64,000 nucleotides of DNA from Chloroflexota bacterium (lineage in GTDB: Bacteria > Chloroflexota > UBA6077 > FW602-bin22 > JACPRP01), in the NCBI GenBank assembly GCA_023480885.1, contig JAMCWX010000061.1, positions 51,956 to 115,955 of the forward strand, read 5' to 3'. Positions 52,506 to 60,271 of this stretch are shown in pieces. The number at the start of each line of letters is the position of its first letter. The stretch's first letter is position 1. The translations under genes were made by a program, and so were the position numbers. The notes below the pieces were generated by a model. It was not told the DNA's origin and ran no database searches. It was given only the letters and a program-made list of their open reading frames with translations.

Positions 52506-53855
52506 ATGGAGTATGACAACGTGAACTATTCGGAAGCAATGCAATACATCCTGAGCTTCTCTGACTACGAGAGGAATCCGCAGCAGGCGCTTGCGCCTGT
52601 ACAGTATAACCTGGACCGCGTGTACGATCTGCTGCGTCGGCTGAGAGACCCCCAGAACAGCTTCAAATGCATTCACGTGGCCGGCACAAAGGGAAAGGGA
52701 TCGACCGCGGCGATGGTCGCCTCGGTTCTCACCTTCGCTGGTTACAGGACGGCCTTCTTCTCCTCGCCTCACCTTCATTCCTTCCGCGAGAGGATCAGGG
52801 CAAATGGGGGCATGATTTCCGAAGACGACCTGGCGGCTGTGGTTGGCAAGCTCGTTCCACGTGTCGAGGAAACCGAAGCCAGGTGGGCCGAATGGGGCCA
52901 CCTGACTACGTTCGAGATCACGACGGCGCTGGCCTTCACCTACTTCGCCGAGCAGACAGTGGATTTCGCCGTCGTCGAAGCTGGTCTCGGAGGCCGCCTC
53001 GACGCGACCAACGTGGTAAGGCCGCTCGTCTCCGTGCTGACTTCCGTCAGCCTCGACCACACACAGCTTCTCGGCAACACCATCGCGGAGGTGGCGCGGG
53101 AGAAAGCAGGGATCATCAAGGAGGGCGGCATCGTCGTTTCTGCCCCTCAGCGACGCGAAGCGCTCGACGTCTTTCGCCAGGTCGCGGCGGAGAAAGGGGC
53201 GCAGCTCCTGGTCGTCGGCTCGGACTGGCAGTGGCGCGAGGACTGGAATGAGCGTGGCGAGGGCGGAGACCTTACCGTCCACGGGCTATTCGACAGTTAC
53301 GCCGGCCTGCGCCCGCCTTTACTGGGCGAGCATCAAGTGGTCAACGCGGCCACAGCCATCGCCGCGCTGGAGTGCTTGCGCTTCCACGATATTGTTCTCA
53401 CACCTCAGCAGGTTCGAGAGGGGCTTTCCACGGTGCGGTGGCCGGGGCGGCTGGAAACGGTTTCCTGGCAGCCCCGCGTGATAGTCGACGGGGCGCACAA
53501 CGTCGACTCGATGTCCCGCTTGCGACTGTCACTTCAAGAGCTTTTTCATTACAGGCGCTTGATAGTCATACTTGGGACTTCCATCGACAAGGATGTACCA
53601 GGCATTGTCAGAGAGATAGCGCCATACGCAGATCAAGTCATCGTCACGAGATCGAAGCATCCTCGCTCGGCTCCGCTATCGGTCCTCGCGCAAGAGGCTG
53701 GAAAATTCGCTGACGGCGTCTCCAGTGTCGAGGACGTGCCGGCAGCGCTTCGACTGGCAACGTCAACTGCTGGGCTCGAGGACCTCATCGTCGCCACTGG
53801 CTCGTTGTTCGTTGTGGCAGAGGTGCGAGAGGCATTCGGCCTGCTGGAAGCGTAG
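52506..53855 (+). CDS. folC: Bifunctional folylpolyglutamate synthase / dihydrofolate synthase
   Basis: 449 residues from the ATG at 52506, just before 'NYSEAMQYILSFSDYERNP'. Mur-ligase family: P-loop 'HVAGTKGKGSTAAMVASVL', 'FSSPHLHSFRERIRANG', 'FAVVEAGLGGRLDATNVV', 'SLDHTQLLGNTIAEVAREKAGIIK', and C-terminal 'VIVDGAHNVDSMSRL'. It adds glutamate to dihydropteroate and folates. Folate with glutamate tails is the acceptor for GcvT, a functional link only. Single gene. Confidence 0.95.
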   Translation: MEYDNVNYSEAMQYILSFSDYERNPQQALAPVQYNLDRVYDLLRRLRDPQNSFKCIHVAGTKGKGSTAAMVASVLTFAGYRTAFFSSPHLHSFRERIRANGGMISEDDLAAVVGKLVPRVEETEARWAEWGHLTTFEITTALAFTYFAEQTVDFAVVEAGLGGRLDATNVVRPLVSVLTSVSLDHTQLLGNTIAEVAREKAGIIKEGGIVVSAPQRREALDVFRQVAAEKGAQLLVVGSDWQWREDWNERGEGGDLTVHGLFDSYAGLRPPLLGEHQVVNAATAIAALECLRFHDIVLTPQQVREGLSTVRWPGRLETVSWQPRVIVDGAHNVDSMSRLRLSLQELFHYRRLIVILGTSIDKDVPGIVREIAPYADQVIVTRSKHPRSAPLSVLAQEAGKFADGVSSVEDVPAALRLATSTAGLEDLIVATGSLFVVAEVREAFGLLEA

Positions 53856-53906
53856 GGTTGGTTCGCGGTGGCACAAGTAGGGGCGGACGTCTCTGTCGTA
53901 CCCCCT

Positions 53907-54635
53907 CTAACCTGGAACCAGCGACCGCGTGAAGTAAAACAGCAACACTCCTAGTAAGACGGTCAGAGGTATCATTACCTGGCGATTGACGTTTATCTCT
54001 GGTATGAGATCTGTCGCTGCCACATAGATGAGGACGCCTGCCGACGCCGAAAGCACCTGAGGTGCGGCGGCGCTAGTGGTGAAGGCCAAGATTGCCCCTA
54101 GCAGTGTTATCAACCCAACCAGGGATGCCGCGCCGAAGGCGACAGTTCTCGTTCTCCCCGCGGCCACCATTATCGAAGCGATTGTGAATCCTTCTGGTAT
54201 CTTGTGCAGCACGATCGCCATGAAAATAAGAAAACCGAGCGCAGAATTGATGGCGAAGCCCGCGCCGATAGACGCACCGTCGAATAACGCGTGCACTCCC
54301 AGGCCTAACAGCGCGGTAATGCTGGCGGTGGAGCCTATCATCACCTCCGTGTGCGTCTCCTCACCAAAGTGGAAGTGCTGGCTCACCACATGCTCCATAA
54401 AGTGGGTCAGGAGATAGCCGCCGAGCACGAATGACAACGCGTTAATGGTCTCTTTCTGGCTTTCGGGGACGATCTCGAGGAACACGGCTGCCAGCATAAA
54501 GCCGGCGCCCAGCGCGATGAAGTACTGCAAGAAGGTCGGATGTGCCTTTGGCCAAGCGAGAATGATGGCGCCTCCGGCGAGGGTCCCGAGGGCAGCCAGC
54601 CCGGCGAAGGCGATATTGAGTGTGAAGTTGTCCAA
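53907..54635 (-). CDS. ZIP-family divalent metal transporter
   Basis: 242 residues with eight hydrophobic helices. Helix IV has 'GVHALFDGASIGAGF' and helix V 'VLHKIPEGFTIASIM', the binuclear metal-site motifs (H-x3-D, H-x3-E) of ZIP proteins (ZupT/GufA type). A His-rich loop 'EHVVSQHFHFGEETH' lies between helices III and IV. It imports Zn(II) or Fe(II). The start is TTG at 54635, behind GGGGG/GGAG. Single gene; the M1 peptidase gene is upstream by 54 nt on the same strand and may be cotranscribed. Confidence 0.92.
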   Translation of the reverse strand: MDNFTLNIAFAGLAALGTLAGGAIILAWPKAHPTFLQYFIALGAGFMLAAVFLEIVPESQKETINALSFVLGGYLLTHFMEHVVSQHFHFGEETHTEVMIGSTASITALLGLGVHALFDGASIGAGFAINSALGFLIFMAIVLHKIPEGFTIASIMVAAGRTRTVAFGAASLVGLITLLGAILAFTTSAAAPQVLSASAGVLIYVAATDLIPEINVNRQVMIPLTVLLGVLLFYFTRSLVPG

Positions 54636-54689
54636 GTCTCCGACCCCCGAGTGCGGCTAGAGCTAGTATAGCACTCGGAGGACCGGGGG

Positions 54690-56834
54690 TCAATTCGTGT
54701 TTGTCTGCGGCGGTGTTGAATTGGCGTCCTTGCCCTGGCTTTTCCTCGGTTTGCTCGACGGGCGGGAATGCCTCGGCGCCGGCCCGTCCCCGTCTCCCCA
54801 GGCTTCGAGTTCCTCCAGCTCGGCAACGCCATACTTGCCGAAGCCGTCTCCTTTGAAGGGGATGGGAACCACGTCGATGTTTGCCATCGGCGCCCTGGCG
54901 GCGCTTGCCGTGGGGGTCATGGCGGCGCTTGCTGCTGGCGGCTCGCCAGTCTTCGTGCGAAGCGATTTCTCGGCCGGCGCATATTTCTGCTTTAGCTTGG
55001 GTGGGTAGTCGAGTTTGACCCCGGGCCTTGCGAAATGCTTGAGCATGGCGGCGAGAAGGACCAGGAGCGCTAACGCGCCGATGGCGATCATGGAATAGGA
55101 TAGGTAACTGAGCCAGTCTGCCTGAGGCAGCGATTGGGTCAGCCCGCCGACCTGTTGGGCGATCTCTCCTGGCACAGACGCCGGCTGGGCGCTCTGTTGC
55201 GCTTTGGTAGGGGTAGGCGTTGGCCGTGGGTTCGCGATAGAGACTCGACGGACCTGTTGCGCGATTGCCCCTTTGTCGTCCCTGATGGCAACCCTCAAGA
55301 CGTAATCGTCGTCCGCGAGCGACGACAGCGTGACTGTGATGGGTGAAGTCGGCTTATCCTGAGTGAGCAGGTTGCGTCCATCCGCGTCGACTGTTATCTG
55401 CTGTACCTGCGATTTGGTCTCGAAAGGTATTTCTACTGTGCCGGTCAGCGTCGACTGCTCTGGCCATTTGACTTCGAGCTTGGGCGCGGAATCGCTCTTG
55501 AATTCGGGGTACGTGAAGAACTTTCTGATCAGGGCATTCAGGCTTGTGGGACTGAAGTCCTGAGCGAGAGTCAGGAAATCTCTTGGCGTCGCTATCTTGT
55601 CCTTGTATATCTCCACGTATCGGCGCAGCATCTTGTAGAAATTGTCGCTCTTCATCGCGGCGTTGAGGTCCTGCAAGAAGACGGCTCCTTTGCCGTAGAC
55701 CGTCGCCGAGTATGTTCCCTCATCTTTGAAGTCGTAGATGGATTGGTTCACTGGCGAGTTCCCCGCGGCGGCGACGCTAGGGCTGCTCAAGGACAACGGC
55801 GCCCCGCCGAGAATCTGGTGACCGAGATAGGTAGCCATAGCTTCGTCCAGCCACGGATCGTACATCTGGTCGCTGCCGACTATCGCGTAGAACCATTGAT
55901 GGACTATCTCGTGGGCCACGAGGTACGCCAGGTAGCTGGTCAACCCTGCTGCCTTGTCAGCCTCCGAGCTACTGATGAACACAACGCCAGGGTATTCCTG
56001 TCCGACCATCTCTGACATTGTGGAGACCGTTTCGGCGATGAATAGCGTCTTGTTCGGATAGGTTCCAAGCTTATCGTCGAGCCACTTCACAGAGCGCGAT
56101 CCTGCCTCGATGTACATGTTGCCTGCCGGTCTGTGCTCGGGCAGGTATAGCGCCGTAACAGTCACGCCGTCGACATCCACGCTGCGGGACTCCCACTTGT
56201 CGCTGACGGCCAGGGCGAAATCGCGCAGCCTCGTCCCCTTCATGTGCCAGGTGTTGCCCTCGTGGCTGATCAACTCGCCAGAGTACGCCACCTTGGCGGC
56301 GGATGTAATGTCCAGCGTTACGTCATAATCGGCCACATCCGTAAGAAACGGGTCGCCGAACGCGTTGTAGCGATGGCGGTCCCAGTCGTCGCGATAGATT
56401 GCCAGCACTGGATACCAGTTGCCCAAACTGAACACGCCCTTGTCGACGCCGAACCTGCCGCCTTGCTGCGGCACGTCCAGGCTGAACTCCAGCTCTATCG
56501 TGGTCGAGTCTCTTTGGCCCAACGGCTTGGGAAGAGGTAGCTCCATAACGACGCCGTCGAGCCGCGGATCCACAGCCACTCCGTCGACGGTGGCCGATTT
56601 CAGCTTAAAGGCGCGAAAATGAGCGGGCGTGACGTTAAAAACGACGGAACTGAGCGCTTTCGGCGCCCTGTTGGTATACGTCACCGTCTCCTGAATGTCG
56701 AGAAAGGCGCGCTCGAAGTTTAGCTTGGCCTGGATAACGTATTTGCTGGGGACTTCAGCGCTCACCGGAGTGGCTATCGATACGAACGGCAGCAAGAAGA
56801 TAACTGCCAGCGCGACGAGCAAGAGCCGTTTCAA
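54690..56834 (-). CDS. M1-family metallopeptidase, membrane-anchored and exported
   Basis: 714 residues from a TTG at 56834, chosen because GGAGG lies six bases upstream and it gives a clean signal peptide ('MKRLLLVALAVIFLLPF'); an in-frame GTG 18 bases earlier has no ribosome site. The catalytic domain has H308-E-x2-H312 ('AHEIVHQWFY') and third ligand Glu331 in 'WLDEAMATY'; the exopeptidase 'GxMEN' region is replaced by 'EMVGQEYPGVVF'. A beta-sandwich follows, then a Pro/Thr stretch, a membrane helix ('LSYSMIAIGALALLVLLAAML') and a charged cytoplasmic tail. Zn aminopeptidase-type activity outside the cell is expected; substrate unknown. Confidence 0.88.
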   Translation of the reverse strand: MKRLLLVALAVIFLLPFVSIATPVSAEVPSKYVIQAKLNFERAFLDIQETVTYTNRAPKALSSVVFNVTPAHFRAFKLKSATVDGVAVDPRLDGVVMELPLPKPLGQRDSTTIELEFSLDVPQQGGRFGVDKGVFSLGNWYPVLAIYRDDWDRHRYNAFGDPFLTDVADYDVTLDITSAAKVAYSGELISHEGNTWHMKGTRLRDFALAVSDKWESRSVDVDGVTVTALYLPEHRPAGNMYIEAGSRSVKWLDDKLGTYPNKTLFIAETVSTMSEMVGQEYPGVVFISSSEADKAAGLTSYLAYLVAHEIVHQWFYAIVGSDQMYDPWLDEAMATYLGHQILGGAPLSLSSPSVAAAGNSPVNQSIYDFKDEGTYSATVYGKGAVFLQDLNAAMKSDNFYKMLRRYVEIYKDKIATPRDFLTLAQDFSPTSLNALIRKFFTYPEFKSDSAPKLEVKWPEQSTLTGTVEIPFETKSQVQQITVDADGRNLLTQDKPTSPITVTLSSLADDDYVLRVAIRDDKGAIAQQVRRVSIANPRPTPTPTKAQQSAQPASVPGEIAQQVGGLTQSLPQADWLSYLSYSMIAIGALALLVLLAAMLKHFARPGVKLDYPPKLKQKYAPAEKSLRTKTGEPPAASAAMTPTASAARAPMANIDVVPIPFKGDGFGKYGVAELEELEAWGDGDGPAPRHSRPSSKPRKSQGKDANSTPPQTNTN

Positions 56835-56936
56835 TTCTTCCCTCCACGGCACGACGACGTCAACGAGCGGAAGCGGTCGCCGAGCACGCGGGAAATGTTA
56901 GCACGAAATAGCCCGAGTAGCAAGAACGATTTTTCC

Positions 56937-56965
56937 TTGACAAACTGACGTCCTACTAATAGAAT
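56937..56965 (+). promoter_or_regulatory. Promoter of the DUF4015 protein gene
   Basis: TTGACA (56937-56942), 17-bp spacer, TAGAAT (56960-56965). The in-frame ATG at 56964 overlaps the -10 box and cannot be used, so translation must begin at 57018. Confidence 0.75.
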
Positions 56966-57017
56966 GATGCCACCCACCCACCTGCCCGGTACTAATTGTT
57001 TGGAGAACAATCCAATA

Positions 57018-58889
57018 ATGCGCATCCGCTCCCGCGATACGTCCATCACCTGGGACAAGAGGGTGGTGTCTTCCTCCAGACCAGTACGGCGCAGGGCTAT
57101 GTCCCGCTTGCTCGCGCTCGGCCTGGTTCTCGGCGTTCTGATCGGGTTTCTTGTCCTCTACTTTGGCTTGTTCAGCTCCGGTTTCTCCGATTCGAGTTTT
57201 CTCAGATCCAATCCCTTTGGGGAGGTCGTCGTCAGCGGGACAGTTGTGGACGGGCTGACGGGAATGCCAATCCCCGGCGCAACCGTGACCGTAGTCGAAA
57301 AGGGTAGTGAGGGCGATCAAGCCAGCGCGGCTGCGCAAGCCGATGGCAGTTTCACCATCAAGGGCTTGAGTCGCGTGTCGCAGGTGGCAGTAGCGGCCGA
57401 TGGCTATGAGAATCTCGCTTTCCCCGTTCAAGGGTCAGGGAACTTCGATTTGAAACTTCAGCCTGTCGTGTTGAGCGGTGTTGTGAGGGACAGCAGGACC
57501 AGGTCTCCCATCGAGGGCGCTGCCGTATCCCTGGCGGACGTGAAGACCGTTACCGACGCCGAGGGCAGGTATCGTCTCGTCGGCGCCAGGCAGGGAAATT
57601 CGCTGTCGGTGCGTGCCGACGGCTTCGCCAACGGCGAGGCGAAGTATAATGGCGAGGGGGAACTGGACTTGTCGCTGAGGCCGAACACTCTGAGCGGCTT
57701 GATAGCCGACGCGGGGACGGGAAAACCTGTCAAGGATGCACGAGCATCTGTTGGCGAGGTCATGGCGACGACGGGCGAAGACGGCGTATATCGTCTAGCG
57801 AACCTGCCCCCCAGTCCCTTCACGATGACGGTCACCGCTCCTGGTTACGACAGGATCAGCGCCGAAGTTGGGGACGTGATCACTAAAGACGTAAGACTGA
57901 AACCCTTCAGCGCGAAGGGGCTCTATTTGACGTATTATGGCGTCGCCGACGATGGCCTTCGGTCAAACGCGCTGGGTCTAATCGACAAGACCGAAGCCAA
58001 TGCGGTAGTAATTGACATAAAAGGGGATAGAGGCTGGCTCGCTTACAAGAGCGAAGTGCCGATGGTCGCCAGGATCGGCGCGCAGCAGACGATAACCATC
58101 AAGGATATCGACGGCCTGCTGGCGACGTTGAAGAAAAAGGGCATCTATACCATAGCCCGCATCGTCGTTTTCAAGGATAACCCGCTGGCGACCGCGCGTC
58201 CTGACCTGGCGGTGATCGATACTCGCACCGGAAAGCCCTGGATCGATCGCGAGAACCTGGCCTGGGTCGATCCGTTCCAGCAGGAAGTCTGGAACTACGA
58301 CATCGCGCTGGCCAAGGAAGCAGCGAGGAAGGGTTTCGACGAGATTCAGTTTGACTACATTCGTTTCCCCACGGATGGCAGCGTGTCTACCGCGAAATAC
58401 GCGCGTCCAAACACCGAGGAAAATCGATTGCGGGCGATTAGCGAATTCCTGGCTCGAGCGCGTTCCGAGCTGAAGCCCCTGAACGCGAACCTGTCCGTCG
58501 ACGTGTTTGGATACACTTGCTGGCGCGACGACGATATGGGCATCGGGCAGAAGCTGGAGGAGATGGCTAAATACGTGGACTTCATCTCTCCTATGGTCTA
58601 TCCGTCGACCTTCTCCGATGGCATACCGGGCTACAAAGACGCGGTAGCTCATCCCTACGAGATAGTGTACTATAGCCTGAAGAAGGCAGTAGAGCGCCTG
58701 CAGGGATCGAAAGCCAGAATAAGGCCGTGGCTGCAGTATTTCGACGACTATCCCTGGGCGACAGGCAAGTCTTACAACGCGCAAGAAATCCTGGCGCAGA
58801 AGAAAGCGGCGGCGGATGCTGGCGCTTCGGGCTGGTTGATGTGGGATCCCGCGAACAAGTATGCACGAGGTGGGTTCGCGGCGCCCTAG
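57018..58889 (+). CDS. Carboxypeptidase-regulatory-like repeats + DUF4015 glycoside-hydrolase-like protein
   Basis: 623 residues. An uncleaved N-terminal helix ('LLALGLVLGVLIGFLVLYFGLF', residues 30-52) anchors it outside. Three carboxypeptidase-regulatory-like domains follow ('VSGTVVDGLTGMPIPGATVTV', 'LSGVVRDSRTRSPIEGAAVSL', 'LSGLIADAGTGKPVKDARASV', about 70-310). The rest is DUF4015 (PF13200), a TIM barrel of GH13/GH-like type: 'GLYLTYYGVADDGLRSN', 'ANAVVIDIKGDRGWLAYKS', 'FDEIQFDYIRFPTDG', 'LSVDVFGYTCWRDDDMGIGQ', 'YVDFISPMVYPSTF'. The Asp in 'QFDYIRFP' is the likely catalytic residue. Substrate unknown, probably surface glycan. Confidence 0.88.
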   Translation: MRIRSRDTSITWDKRVVSSSRPVRRRAMSRLLALGLVLGVLIGFLVLYFGLFSSGFSDSSFLRSNPFGEVVVSGTVVDGLTGMPIPGATVTVVEKGSEGDQASAAAQADGSFTIKGLSRVSQVAVAADGYENLAFPVQGSGNFDLKLQPVVLSGVVRDSRTRSPIEGAAVSLADVKTVTDAEGRYRLVGARQGNSLSVRADGFANGEAKYNGEGELDLSLRPNTLSGLIADAGTGKPVKDARASVGEVMATTGEDGVYRLANLPPSPFTMTVTAPGYDRISAEVGDVITKDVRLKPFSAKGLYLTYYGVADDGLRSNALGLIDKTEANAVVIDIKGDRGWLAYKSEVPMVARIGAQQTITIKDIDGLLATLKKKGIYTIARIVVFKDNPLATARPDLAVIDTRTGKPWIDRENLAWVDPFQQEVWNYDIALAKEAARKGFDEIQFDYIRFPTDGSVSTAKYARPNTEENRLRAISEFLARARSELKPLNANLSVDVFGYTCWRDDDMGIGQKLEEMAKYVDFISPMVYPSTFSDGIPGYKDAVAHPYEIVYYSLKKAVERLQGSKARIRPWLQYFDDYPWATGKSYNAQEILAQKKAAADAGASGWLMWDPANKYARGGFAAP

Positions 58890-58912
58890 TGCCGCGTCAG
58901 GCCAGGGGGTTG

Positions 58913-58929
58913 TTGGGGGTGTCCCCCAA
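58913..58929. terminator. Hairpin after the DUF4015 gene
   Basis: TTGGGGG-TGT-CCCCCAA, a 7-bp stem with a three-base loop, 24 bp after the stop codon. No strong T-run follows on the plus strand; read on the minus strand it is preceded by CTTTT. Possible terminator or dispersed repeat. Confidence 0.4.
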
Positions 58930-59017
58930 AAGAATTCCCTTTCTGGAGGCGGGGTGGCAAGGCGCCAATGCCCAATAGGTGTCCTGATTCTGCATTGGCT
59001 AGAATAGGAGGGCGGGA

Positions 59018-59506
59018 ATGAACTTGATAGATTACACGGTTCTCGCACTATTGGCGGGTGGCGCGCTTGCCGGCTTCAGCAACGGGCTGGTGAGGCAGAT
59101 GATCTCCCTGATAAGTTTTTCCGCCGGCTTCGTGATCGCCAGCCAGCATTACACCGACATCGCCCCATTTCTGTCGTTCATCGGGGATTCCAACTGGGTT
59201 AACATAGTTTCCTTTGCCATAATAACTATCGCGATCGCCGGTGCGGGCAGCGTCGTCGGGGAATCCCTTCATCGTGTGGTCGGCTTGATGATGTTTGGCT
59301 GTTTCGATCGGCTGCTTGGCGCGGCCTTTGGAGCCTTTCTGACGCTGCTCATAATCGAGGTGGCTTTGATCGTCCTCACGAAGTTCTCTATCCTGACCTT
59401 CGACAAGCACCGCTCGGTTGTCGTCGGCAAGCTCCTCGACTTTTCGCCGCTTCTACTCAATCTGCTTCCGCCAGAGTTCGACGCGGTCCGCAAGGCGCTG
59501 AGCTAA
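59018..59506 (+). CDS. CvpA-family membrane protein
   Basis: 162 residues with four hydrophobic helices. 'NLIDYTVLALLAGGALAGFSNGLVRQMISLISFSAGFVIA' (read in parts) matches the CvpA opening 'n.lD....l......G...G..r.l..l', and the third helix 'FDRLLGAAFGAFLTLLIIEV' the second signature. CvpA proteins are needed for colicin V production or envelope homeostasis; the molecular role is unclear. AGGAGGGCGGG precedes the ATG. Single gene converging with the small membrane protein gene. Confidence 0.85.
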   Translation: MNLIDYTVLALLAGGALAGFSNGLVRQMISLISFSAGFVIASQHYTDIAPFLSFIGDSNWVNIVSFAIITIAIAGAGSVVGESLHRVVGLMMFGCFDRLLGAAFGAFLTLLIIEVALIVLTKFSILTFDKHRSVVVGKLLDFSPLLLNLLPPEFDAVRKALS

Positions 59507-59515
59507 GCGCCGCCT

Positions 59516-59686
59516 CTAATGCCCGCGGATAACCTTGCCCATCTGCAGGGCAAGGATGGCGACGATCCAGCCGAGAGCGATTGCCGACAGGCTCTGATCC
59601 ATGTTGGCGACGAAGACGAAGAACGTGGCGACGACCAGGACCAGCAAGGCGAGAATCCCTGTGAAAAGCAACTTATCCATCCACAT
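59516..59686 (-). CDS. Small two-helix membrane protein (56 residues)
   Basis: An uncalled-size frame: ATG at 59686 (GAGG seven bases upstream), stop TAG at 59516-59518. The product has 'LLFTGILALLVLVVATFFVFV' split by two bases from the start and 'QSLSAIALGWIVAILALQMG', two membrane helices joined by 'ANMD', ending in 'KVIRGH'. It begins 90 bp after ybeY on the same strand, so it is probably the last gene of the rpsU-pgpH-ybeY series. I do not know the family; codon use and composition look genuine and nothing else fits the gap. Confidence 0.65.
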   Translation of the reverse strand: MWMDKLLFTGILALLVLVVATFFVFVANMDQSLSAIALGWIVAILALQMGKVIRGH

Positions 59687-59776
59687 TCCATTGCCTCGCG
59701 CGAACGTCGGTAGTACTGCGTGAAAACAGGGCCATACTGAATCATTCCTTCGTTACCAATCACGTTGCTGTCACCC

Positions 59777-60271
59777 TCATCTCGGCAGATCTATCAGGGC
59801 GGCTTCCTCTTTCTCCCTCATCTGCTCTCGCTCTGCCCGCAAGCGATGATCGTATCCCAGAAGATGCAGCGCGCCGTGGACAGTCAAATAGCCCATTTCG
59901 CGCTCGAGTGAGTTGCCATACTGCACGGCCTGCTCCACTGCCCTGGGGAACGAGATCACCACATCGCCCAGATGCAGCACTTCATCGGGAGGCAAGAGGA
60001 AGCGCCTGCCCTTCTTCCCTGGCGCAGGCTGAAGGGGGAAGGAAAGGACGTCGGTAGTCTGATCGACGCCGCGGTAGGTGAGATTGAGTCGGTGGACTGT
60101 CTCGTCGTCGGTGACGACGAGGCTCATCTCGACGCGCCCACCCATCCCTTCGTTTGCCAGTGCCCGCTCGATCAACTTCCGCAACAAATCGGTGGGCACC
60201 CTGTCGACGAATTCCTCGGATACCTGGACGTCCAGTTGAAGCTCGATCTTCTCCGCTTCCCGTTCAGCCAT
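59777..60271 (-). CDS. ybeY: Endoribonuclease YbeY
   Basis: 164 residues. The zinc site is H132-x3-H136-x5-H142 in 'HGALHLLGYDH'; also 'LVVTDDETVHRLNLTYRGVDQTTDVLSFP', typical of the family. YbeY is a single-strand RNase for 16S rRNA 3'-end maturation and 70S quality control. It overlaps the end of pgpH by 8 nt, a common pairing in Gram-positive bacteria and Chloroflexota. The C-terminal 'REKEEAALIDLPR' is ordinary for the family. Confidence 0.95.
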   Translation of the reverse strand: MAEREAEKIELQLDVQVSEEFVDRVPTDLLRKLIERALANEGMGGRVEMSLVVTDDETVHRLNLTYRGVDQTTDVLSFPLQPAPGKKGRRFLLPPDEVLHLGDVVISFPRAVEQAVQYGNSLEREMGYLTVHGALHLLGYDHRLRAEREQMREKEEAALIDLPR

